NCBI RefSeq assembly: GCF_900142915.1
Contig: NZ_FRCM01000015.1
Coordinates: 17,790-81,789 of the forward strand
Reading direction: 5' to 3'
Source: Mucilaginibacter sp. OK098
GTDB lineage: Bacteria > Bacteroidota > Bacteroidia > Sphingobacteriales > Sphingobacteriaceae
Length of the DNA: 64,000 bases
The translations under genes and the position numbers were made by a program. The stretch's first letter is position 1. Each line of letters opens with the position of its first letter. Shown piece after piece: positions 10,801 to 16,900 of the stretch. The notes under the pieces were generated by a model. The model was not told the origin of the DNA and searched no databases. It saw only the letters and a program-made list of their open reading frames with translations.

Positions 10801-11952
10801 AGGGCAACGGGTACAGGTAAGACACTGACCTTCCTGGAGTCGGAAAAAGTACCGGCCACCCAGTTAACCGGTGCAGCATTGATCATGTCAACCCCTAACA
10901 CGCAGGTTAAGGGAGTGGGCGGTCAGGTAGCATTTGGCCAAAACTCACTGGCGGCAGCCGTGCCGCAGGGCGATGCGCTTACTGGCTTATATATGAAAAT
11001 AGAGAAGGATAGCGTAACATATAATTATTGCGGGATCTATTTCAGGAAAGACTGGTCGGCAACCTTTGCAGAAGACGATGCCAAAGACATGAATGCAACA
11101 AGCGGGCCTGCTATCATCTCCAGCTTAACTTCGGATAACATCCGCGCTTCGGTAAACCACATGCCCGATTATACCAAAGGTGTTAATGTAAAGCTTTACG
11201 CCAATGCCAGTGCAGACGGGCAGTATAAATTAAAGATAGAAGACATCAGGAACATTGATACGCTGTATGATATCTACCTGATCGATCATTATAAAAAAGA
11301 CTCGCTGGATATCCGGCGTTACGGAACGTATTTATTTGATATCAGTAAAGCAGATACGTCCTCTTTTGGGGCTTCGCGTTTTGAGTTGTCGGTACGCCCG
11401 CGGCCATTACCGGTGTACCGGCTGTTAAACTTTACCGCTCAAAAGGTAAGCGGCGGGGTACAGGTAAGCTGGAAAACAGAAGCGGAAAGCAATTATACGG
11501 GCTTTGTATTACAAAAGCAGGACGGCACCACCTTTAACCCGCTGTATAGCAAACAAGGTGATGGCGGCGGCATTTATACCTTTACTGACCCCAGTCCGGT
11601 AACCGGCGCCAATACCTACCGTTTACAGCAGGATAACATAGTGGGGGCAATCAGCCTGTCGCCGGCAATAACCATCATTTATAACCCGGCGGGTCAGGCT
11701 GGCTTAATGAGCGTTTACCCCAACCCCACAAAAGCAACCATCAGTGTAAATGTATCAAGTATGACATCGGCAGCGCCGACTTATAAAGCCAATATTTATA
11801 ATTCGGCAGGGCAGCTGATGATGCAAAGATCGGTAAGCAGCAACAGCTGGACCGAGGATGTAACCCAATACACCCCAGGAGCTTATATTATTCAATTAAA
11901 AGATAATAGTGGAAATTTGATAGGAAAGTCTAAATTTGTAAAAACCAATTAA
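7864..11952 (+). CDS. Large secreted protein: Ig-like, DUF2341, LamG-like and T9SS type A domains
   Basis: I prefer the ATG at 7864 (1362 residues) over the upstream TTG at 7795 because it begins a clean signal peptide, MLFHRYLLIKFLLAFIITIC, ending STAQ. In order: a bacterial Ig-like segment (VSITSPADNTIV, residues ~30-120), a DUF2341-like region (LTLYFGS-type ending, here KTLTFYFGSQSP, ~130-250), a concanavalin/LamG-like fold (FTVSAWVTYTG ... MDEVRISNIAKS, ~260-490), a linker starting YSWKGSSSNS, then the ~500-residue module shared with the two upstream genes and the type A sorting domain. DUF2341 plus LamG is a common combination in exported carbohydrate- or matrix-binding proteins. The variable N-terminal parts on a constant C-terminal part suggest domain swapping among the tandem copies. 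Confidence 0.88.
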   Translation: MLFHRYLLIKFLLAFIITICFVKNSTAQSVSITSPADNTIVTIGTPFTASVLETLNGYTLLSMSFAVDGGSSIAATMSGTTGSASIPTTGLSYGAHTLTVTGIFHPFIGSNVTKTNSITFLVKPVQPDITTGSYGFSIPITLKMSSTSVSAGASLTAFPALVYIQSDSLKIGKVCGDKVQFPTGNGGGAAVGTNYDFAFTETGTNTELYYQVDTYDSVNGILLAWVQVPALTKADKTLTFYFGSQSPSHSSAFSASTWPSDYLAVYHFSEGSPTATVLDATLHARNAVQANTAITNDEIHVAAGIPTTGGAYTFNGTNTSIIQNTGTFPDCTSQFTVSAWVTYTGTSTSDNKLVSDQLDYGHGYKLSVRNSTIESETRTAANPVPGNVWDAGTPVSPNTWSYVQGEYNGSSFLNYLNGSFATGGAFKPGTNSTNAPPEAGNYLTMGLDHGTGTANGGYNDAYFFSGVMDEVRISNIAKSADWVSAEYYNQKNPKLFTVCNAVATNAINGQTLNAGALIYSWKGSSSNSLTTAANWDIGVPDLSTGKTSLVIPTGCANYPKLTASGSIYGLTIANGASIDLNGKTLNVGCNIINKVTTGGVGILDASILLAVTTGNSANATGTINWNGTLKFQVYKSTNNVSNTAELSNMTVSNTNLSPGTITITGGPMDIYNILKISQGNLVIDNSNSGLLTLKSNATQTAAVDVMPSSYSVQGIVNVERFLNGGGLAGNRGYRLLSSPVNQTADVAGILTTPNTFGLFYLGLHSYGGVNNYPGALTIGIGGVAKGFGLSNNNPTIYFYDESQVFNGRSFTQGNHAPVYAINSTSSGSGVNLITTSTENIGSLTNVSVPVGNGFLMYFVGPSSRTDAWAATLPADVTMTANGHLNQGTIPVKLWTSATTLSYTTGTAVTHPYPGLNMVGNPYPSTIDLSKVLSDNAASINGIYVLSARNSPNQTYLAYTANGTSAPNQGYAVSGEGFFVRATGTGKTLTFLESEKVPATQLTGAALIMSTPNTQVKGVGGQVAFGQNSLAAAVPQGDALTGLYMKIEKDSVTYNYCGIYFRKDWSATFAEDDAKDMNATSGPAIISSLTSDNIRASVNHMPDYTKGVNVKLYANASADGQYKLKIEDIRNIDTLYDIYLIDHYKKDSLDIRRYGTYLFDISKADTSSFGASRFELSVRPRPLPVYRLLNFTAQKVSGGVQVSWKTEAESNYTGFVLQKQDGTTFNPLYSKQGDGGGIYTFTDPSPVTGANTYRLQQDNIVGAISLSPAITIIYNPAGQAGLMSVYPNPTKATISVNVSSMTSAAPTYKANIYNSAGQLMMQRSVSSNSWTEDVTQYTPGAYIIQLKDNSGNLIGKSKFVKTN

Positions 11953-11965
11953 AAAAGAAAAGCAA

Positions 11966-12223
11966 ATGTATAGTGCAGGACGGTTTATTTTTATTTATAA
12001 AATAGTTTCGGTTATTATATTCTTGGGCAGCTTACTTTTACTTCCCGTAATTTCTTTTGCACAGGAAGGCGGCCCGGATTGTGGAGGTATAGATCCTATA
12101 GGTACCAGCTGTCCGCTTGATACCTGGGTAATTGCTTTAGCATTTTTTGCGGTTATTTTTGCGGCTATCTATTTACACCGGAAACAAAAATCCCTTCAGC
12201 CGGTGGCAAAAGGGATTAAATAA
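11966..12223 (+). CDS. Small membrane protein with PID-CTERM-like tail
   Basis: 85 residues, starting 13 bases after the stop of the large T9SS gene and therefore probably co-transcribed. The N-terminus is a signal peptide or first membrane segment (FIFIYKIVSVIIFLGSLLLL, ending SFAQ). A short Gly/Cys/Pro/Asp segment contains GGIDPIGTSCPLDTW, followed directly by a hydrophobic helix (VIALAFFAVIFAAIYLH) and a basic tail (RKQK). This Pro-x-Asp + helix + basic tail layout resembles what is annotated as PID-CTERM protein-sorting tails in Bacteroidota; I give that assignment from memory. Function unknown; an anchor or accessory for the neighbouring secreted proteins is a guess. Confidence 0.7.
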   Translation: MYSAGRFIFIYKIVSVIIFLGSLLLLPVISFAQEGGPDCGGIDPIGTSCPLDTWVIALAFFAVIFAAIYLHRKQKSLQPVAKGIK

Positions 12224-12260
12224 GTTTTAACACGCTATCTTAAAAGAGGATCGCTAATTA

Positions 12261-12911
12261 TTACCTCGCGGCGTATGATGGCGTTAATTGTAACTGGTCA
12301 AGTAAGCCATTTACAACTTTAGGCAGATCATCAATATTTTTTTGCGGGTTTTTATGCACTTCGCCAACGCCAAAACCGCGCCATACAATGCGGCGGGTGC
12401 GCGGGTCAATCAAATCTATTATTAAAGTTCCTTCTTTAAAGTGTTCCTTCTCGGAATAAGTTGGGCCTCCGTAAGCAAATGGTGCGCCGTATGCATAGTA
12501 GTAAGGCCTGTAATAACCACCCCAGCCCCAGCCAAAACCGTAGCCAAGTCCAAATCCACCCCAGCCGCCATAATAACCACCCCAACCACCATAGTAATTA
12601 GGCGAATAATAGTTGGTACGGGCGCCTCGGCCAACTTTGTTTGTATAGGTAACCACAAGGTCGGGGTTGCGTTGGCTTAAGCGCAGTCCTTTTGCAACCA
12701 AAACATTGGTAGCGGCATCTTTAATTTTAGCATCAGCCTCGCTACCGCCAATTTTTTTATCACCGCTATTTTCAGGAGGCATCCATGCAAATGTATGGTA
12801 ACTGCTTAAATTGGTTTTGTTAATGGCGGCAGTGTAATAATCGTAGCTGGTACATGCTGATAGCCCTGAAACCATCAAGGCAGTGAGCGCCAAATAAATT
12901 GATCTTTTCAT
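12261..12911 (-). CDS. DUF4136 domain lipoprotein
   Basis: 216 residues with a lipoprotein signal peptide (MKRSIYLALTALMVSGLSAC; lipobox LSAC, Cys20). The body has the DUF4136 layout: SYHTFAWMPP near the start, DAATNVLVAKGLRL, PDLVVTYTNK, and near the end GTLIIDLIDPRTRRIVWRG. Between them is a ~40-residue Gly/Tyr/Trp-rich insertion (YYGGWGG-type repeats), frequent in this family. It is expected to sit at the inner leaflet of the outer membrane or in the periplasm. Function unknown. It converges with the preceding small gene, 37 bases between stops, and its nearest upstream gene on the same strand is the GH2 enzyme. Confidence 0.8.
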   Translation of the reverse strand: MKRSIYLALTALMVSGLSACTSYDYYTAAINKTNLSSYHTFAWMPPENSGDKKIGGSEADAKIKDAATNVLVAKGLRLSQRNPDLVVTYTNKVGRGARTNYYSPNYYGGWGGYYGGWGGFGLGYGFGWGWGGYYRPYYYAYGAPFAYGGPTYSEKEHFKEGTLIIDLIDPRTRRIVWRGFGVGEVHKNPQKNIDDLPKVVNGLLDQLQLTPSYAAR

Positions 12912-13018
12912 AATATTAACTCCCTTATATTCACTTAGACAAACGGTTTAGAAAAGGTTTAATTGCGAAAAAAATATTTCTAATTAAAATTTAACCCGCC
13001 CTAAAGTTACGCACTAAG

Positions 13019-15460
13019 TTAAGGTTTTGTTTGTATCAATATAGTGGCAGATTGTAAACCTTTTGATGAAGCTGTAAAGGTAATGTTACCTGCTTTTTCC
13101 TTTGCCTGTACAATTGCCAGGGCCAGGCCGTTAAATGCCTTACGGTAATCAACTTTAAAAGAATCGTGACTAACCGGGTCGCCATTATCAACCCCGGCAA
13201 TAAATGCCTCACCGTTAATTTTAAGCTTTACCAGGTTGGCTGCATCAGGTACTACGTTGCCCTCTTTATCCAATATTTTAACAGTTATGAATGATAGATC
13301 CTTACCATCGGCTTTTATGTTTTTCCTGTCGGCAATAAGCTCAATTTTGGCTGGTTTTCCTGCGGTGTGAATCTCCTGCGTTAAAACTATCTTCCCATTT
13401 TTACGTGAAACTGCTTTAAGTGTGCCCGGCTCATATTTTAAACGCCACATTACATGCAGGTCATCCCCCGCTTTCTTTTTTATACCAACTGATTTCCCGT
13501 TCAGGTATAGCTCTACCTCATCGGCATGGTTATAAAATGCCCATACATCAACTGTTTTACCCGCTTCCCAATTCCAATGAGGGAATATGTGCAGCACGGT
13601 TTTATCTGTCCATTCGCTCTGGTACATGTAGTAAACATCCTTAGGGAAACCAGCCAGGTCAATAATGCCAAAGTATGAGCTGCGCGACGGCCATGAGTAA
13701 GGTGTAGGCTCGCCAAGATAATCAAAGCCTGTCCAGATGAACATGCCCGAAAGGAAATCATACTTCTTCATCACTTTCCAGGTAGCCTCATGAGTTGATC
13801 CCCAGGCCGGCCGTACGTTATCATAGGCTGAAACACTATTGTCCGGATTACCATCCGTAAAAGGTTTGTCGTATCTTGACGGCCAAACCCGGATACTGTC
13901 TGACGGCATATCATAATGTCCGCGGGTTTCTAAACCCGATGTGGTTTCTGTAGCTATGAATTTTTTACCGGGATACCTGGCATGAAATTTAGCATAATCA
14001 AACTCATGGTAGTTATAGCCAATCAGATCGATAGCGCCTGATTGGATAATTTTATTGTTTTTACCCGGATTATCGTTGGCAGTAGTAATTGGACGGGTGG
14101 TATCAAGACTATGAACAATACCCGTCAGTTCAGGTGCAATCCTTAATGCGCTGGTGTCACTTTGCTGCGGAATCTCATTGCCAATGCTCCAGATCATAAT
14201 ACTTGGGTGGTTCCGGTCGCGCAGGATCTGGTCTTCCAGGTCGCGTTTGTGCCATTCTTTAAAATACAGGTGATAATCAAAGGTGGCTTTTTTCCATTCC
14301 CAGCAATCAAAGGCTTCGTCCATTACAATAAAGCCCATTTTGTCGCAAAGGTCAAGCAGTTCAGGCGCTGGCGGATTATGCGAAGTACGGATGCCATTGC
14401 AGCCCATAGCCTTTAACATTTGCAGCTGGCGTTCCAGTGCGCGGGTATTAATAGCGGCACCCAAAGATCCCAGGTCATGGTGATCACAAACGCCTAATAT
14501 TTTCATGGGCTTGCCATTTAGGGTGAAGCCTTTATCTGCGTCAAAATTAAAATAACGGATGCCTAATGGCGTGCTATATACATCTGCAATTTTATTATCT
14601 GCTATTACAATGGTTACCACTTTATACAGATATGGACGCTCAATAGACCATAAAACAGGATTTTTTACGGTGATGTTTTGGTTTAAGTTGATGATGGTAT
14701 CTTTTAAGTTAGCCTTTGTTACAATGTCGCCAGACCCTGAAACCTCTTTACCGGCAGCATCATAAATAACAGTTTTTACAGTAATTGCTGATGATTTAAC
14801 CTCGTTCTTTACCCTCACTTTTAGATTAACCATTGCCGATTTTGTGCTTATATCAGTAGTGGTAACATAAGTTCCCCAATGATCTATCGCTACTTTATTG
14901 GTTGTAACCAGCCACACATTGCGGTAAATGCCCGAGCCCGAATACCAGCGTGAATTTGGCTGTACCGAATTATCAACCTTAACGGCAATAGTGTTTGCTC
15001 CGCCAAAGTTTAAATACGGAGTAAGCTCGTAACGGAATGAGATATAGCCATTGGGCCTGAAACCAAGATGGTGTCCGTTTACCCAAACATCGCTTTTTTG
15101 GTATACACCATCAAAATCGATATAAACCAGTTTGCCTTTTGATACTGCAGGAACAGTAAATGTTTTGCGATACCAGCCCATGCCGCCGGGTAATGCGCCA
15201 CCTTCGGGAGTTGCCGGGTTATCCTTACTGAATTTTCCTTCAATGCTCCAGTCGTGCGGCAGGTTAAGCAGGCGCCAGCTTGCATCGCTTACACTGGCTT
15301 TTTCGCCATCATTAACATCCCCTAAATGAAAATGCCAGCCTTTATCAAAGTCGGCAACGGAGCGGGTTTGCTGGGCAAAACTATTTGAGGATATCAGAAA
15401 GCAAAAAAGCAAGCTCAACAGACTCGCGGCCTTTGGTATAAAGGTTTTATAATTCATCAT
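13019..15460 (-). CDS. Glycoside hydrolase family 2, beta-galactosidase-like
   Basis: I start at the ATGATG at 15460 (813 residues) rather than the upstream GTG at 15496, because it leads straight into a signal peptide (ASLLSLLFCFLISSNSFAQ). The order is that of GH2: sugar-binding N-domain (WRLLNLPHDWSIEG, DVWVNGHHLG), immunoglobulin-like middle domain, TIM barrel with GIRTSHNPPAPELLDLCD, acid/base Glu in WSIGNE (about residue 429) and probable nucleophile Glu in FIATETTSG (about 505). The C-terminal part has DUF4982-like (HIFPHWNW ... VELYLNGKSVG) and a further Ig-like domain (KADGKDLSFITVKILDKEGN). It should release terminal beta-galactosyl or related residues in the periplasm. Substrate specificity (galactoside or glucuronide) cannot be fixed from sequence alone. 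It is monocistronic by context. Confidence 0.9.
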   Translation of the reverse strand: MMNYKTFIPKAASLLSLLFCFLISSNSFAQQTRSVADFDKGWHFHLGDVNDGEKASVSDASWRLLNLPHDWSIEGKFSKDNPATPEGGALPGGMGWYRKTFTVPAVSKGKLVYIDFDGVYQKSDVWVNGHHLGFRPNGYISFRYELTPYLNFGGANTIAVKVDNSVQPNSRWYSGSGIYRNVWLVTTNKVAIDHWGTYVTTTDISTKSAMVNLKVRVKNEVKSSAITVKTVIYDAAGKEVSGSGDIVTKANLKDTIINLNQNITVKNPVLWSIERPYLYKVVTIVIADNKIADVYSTPLGIRYFNFDADKGFTLNGKPMKILGVCDHHDLGSLGAAINTRALERQLQMLKAMGCNGIRTSHNPPAPELLDLCDKMGFIVMDEAFDCWEWKKATFDYHLYFKEWHKRDLEDQILRDRNHPSIMIWSIGNEIPQQSDTSALRIAPELTGIVHSLDTTRPITTANDNPGKNNKIIQSGAIDLIGYNYHEFDYAKFHARYPGKKFIATETTSGLETRGHYDMPSDSIRVWPSRYDKPFTDGNPDNSVSAYDNVRPAWGSTHEATWKVMKKYDFLSGMFIWTGFDYLGEPTPYSWPSRSSYFGIIDLAGFPKDVYYMYQSEWTDKTVLHIFPHWNWEAGKTVDVWAFYNHADEVELYLNGKSVGIKKKAGDDLHVMWRLKYEPGTLKAVSRKNGKIVLTQEIHTAGKPAKIELIADRKNIKADGKDLSFITVKILDKEGNVVPDAANLVKLKINGEAFIAGVDNGDPVSHDSFKVDYRKAFNGLALAIVQAKEKAGNITFTASSKGLQSATILIQTKP

Positions 15461-15563
15461 AATGGGTGTTTTAGGCAATAAGTGTAAAATCGACACTAAT
15501 TTATAAATTATTAGAATATAATGGTTAATTCATTTTTTTTATTTTAGAGGAGATTATTGAACC

Positions 15564-16232
15564 ATGGAAGAAAAAGCCCAACCCAATCGCCACAAATCAA
15601 TAAAGGCAGATCACAAAGCTGCCCAGCATGTTTATGTGTTAAGGGATTTGAAAGAATACTTAGGCGAATCGCTGCTTATTGTATTCAGCGTTTTGCTGGC
15701 GCTGTTTTTAACCGAGTTTATTAATGATCAGCACGAGAAATCGCAGACTAAAGAGCTACTAAATAATATAAAAGAAGAGCTTATAAAAAATAAACAGGCC
15801 GAGCAGGAACAATATGTTTATCAGCAAGGTGTTTTGAGGCGTATTGATTCGGTTTTAAAAGACCAGGTTTTGCAAAAGAAAGTACTGACCAACGGAGAAT
15901 TCCATTTAAATTATATAGCTCCCGATGGAATCTTGTTGCACGACCTGAGCCGGGTAGCATGGCAGGTAGCGCAAAGCCATAATATTACGCCTAAACTTGA
16001 ATTCAAATTGGTTGAAAAGCTAACTGATATTTATGACCAGCAGGCGCGGATTGATAAGCTTGAAGACAAGGAGGGCGATGTGTTTTTAAATTATGAATCA
16101 AGGAGGCCGGAGTTTATCCGTGAAACATTAATACTTATGCGGGATAATTACCGGGGTTGGGCCTTTGACCGCGCTCCTGCATTAATAAAAAAATATGATG
16201 AGGCTATAAAGATGATTGATAGAAGTTTGTAA
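15564..16232 (+). CDS. Single-pass membrane protein, DUF6090-like
   Basis: 222 residues. After a hydrophilic N-terminus, residues ~28-50 contain YLGESLLIVFSVLLALFLTE, a single membrane helix, followed by INDQHEKSQTKELLNNIKEEL and a long helical, charged domain with coiled-coil character. This layout is what I know as DUF6090 in Bacteroidota; the assignment is tentative. The helical part probably faces the periplasm. Divergent from the GH2 gene with about 100 bases between starts. No function can be assigned. Confidence 0.65.
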   Translation: MEEKAQPNRHKSIKADHKAAQHVYVLRDLKEYLGESLLIVFSVLLALFLTEFINDQHEKSQTKELLNNIKEELIKNKQAEQEQYVYQQGVLRRIDSVLKDQVLQKKVLTNGEFHLNYIAPDGILLHDLSRVAWQVAQSHNITPKLEFKLVEKLTDIYDQQARIDKLEDKEGDVFLNYESRRPEFIRETLILMRDNYRGWAFDRAPALIKKYDEAIKMIDRSL

Positions 16233-16240
16233 CCGTCCAT

Positions 16241-16273
16241 AAACTCACGAAGTTTTTAAAACTTCGTGAGTTT
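16241..16273. repeat. 33-nt perfect palindrome, copy 1
   Basis: AAACTCACGAAGTTTT at 16241-16256, a central T, then its exact reverse complement to 16273. The core CGAAGTTTTTAAAACTTCG is identical to that of the palindrome at 16820-16852, while the outer arms differ. It lies 8 bases after the stop of the preceding gene and could act as a terminator there, but the second copy is not in a terminator position. Confidence 0.85.
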
Positions 16274-16300
16274 GAATATTACCAATTAGTATTTCGTATT

Positions 16301-16588
16301 ATGAGTACATTAATCATTCATCCGGAAAATAAGCAACAATTGAATGCCTTGAAAGGCTTAATGAAAGCTTTTAAAATCCCATTTGAAGTAAGTGGATCCG
16401 CTTATGATCCTGAATTTGTCACCAAAATTGAGATGAGCCGGGAACAAGTTAAAAGAGGAGAGACCCGAGTTGTTTCAGAATTTGATATAAAGAATATTTT
16501 TGTTGAGAAAATTGAAAAGGGGTTTAAAGATATTGAAGATGGTAGGGTGCTTGAATTGAAAGAAGCTAAACAAAAGTTTCTCAAATAA
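16301..16588 (+). CDS. DUF2683 family protein (antitoxin-like)
   Basis: 95 residues, opening MSTLIIHPENKQQLNALKGL, typical of the small DUF2683 proteins of Bacteroidota; the pattern is a short beta strand, a helix of the kind seen in antitoxins, then a charged tail. These proteins often precede a RelE/ParE-type toxin, but here no toxin frame follows: the 3' end overlaps by 8 bases with the 3' end of a small gene on the other strand that also looks like an antitoxin. DNA binding and autoregulation are inference from family resemblance. Confidence 0.6.
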   Translation: MSTLIIHPENKQQLNALKGLMKAFKIPFEVSGSAYDPEFVTKIEMSREQVKRGETRVVSEFDIKNIFVEKIEKGFKDIEDGRVLELKEAKQKFLK

Positions 16589-16796
16589 AGAAACAGCTTT
16601 TAATATTGCTTAAACTTACGTACCGCGCTGATCCATCAGCTTCCTGTTGAAGCATCTTATCGATCATCGTTTTATATTCATCAGTTATTTCAAAGTTTAA
16701 ATGCCTTTGATGCAACAGGTTTTCATACTCATTTATTGGGATTATTATTGCCGTTTTTTCTCCCTCGTCATTAATGATGAATTGAATGCCCATCAT
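16581..16796 (-). CDS. Small antitoxin-like protein (PHD/YefM-like)
   Basis: The frame is open further upstream, but the ATGATG at 16796 gives the sensible start: MMGIQFIINDEGEKTAIIIP, 71 residues. The pattern (short strand, x-DEGEKTAIIIPxxEYENLL, then a charged tail) is that of orphan PHD/YefM-like antitoxin or prevent-host-death proteins. The C-terminus overlaps the end of the DUF2683 gene by 8 bases. No toxin gene is adjacent on either side. The alternative is an unannotated Bacteroidota-specific small protein. Confidence 0.55.
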   Translation of the reverse strand: MMGIQFIINDEGEKTAIIIPINEYENLLHQRHLNFEITDEYKTMIDKMLQQEADGSARYVSLSNIKSCFFI

Positions 16797-16819
16797 CAAA
16801 TTTAATAATTGCCGAGGTA

Positions 16820-16852
16820 AGATTTGCGAAGTTTTTAAAACTTCGCAAATCT
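16820..16852. repeat. 33-nt perfect palindrome, copy 2
   Basis: AGATTTGCGAAGTTTT at 16820-16835, central T, then the exact reverse complement to 16852. Same core as copy 1 (16241-16273), different outer six bases on each side. It lies between the divergent starts of the small antitoxin-like gene and ispG, so it cannot be a terminator for either; a REP-like dispersed element or protein-binding site fits better. Confidence 0.85.
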
Positions 16853-16888
16853 GAAATTCAATAACATTACAACAAACCAACAAATTCG

Positions 16889-16896
16889 TATTTTTG
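16889..16896 (+). promoter_or_regulatory. Candidate -7 box of ispG promoter
   Basis: TATTTTTG matches the Bacteroidota -7 consensus TAnnTTTG and lies 4 bases before the ispG ATG, which would make the transcript leaderless or nearly so. No clear -33 TTTG is visible, so support is only moderate. Confidence 0.35.
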
Positions 16897-16900
16897 CAAT

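Noticed and set aside
16241..16852. Interpretation of both 33-nt palindromes as terminators
   Set aside because: The first could be one, but the second lies between divergent start codons, where no terminator is expected, and neither has a long T run.
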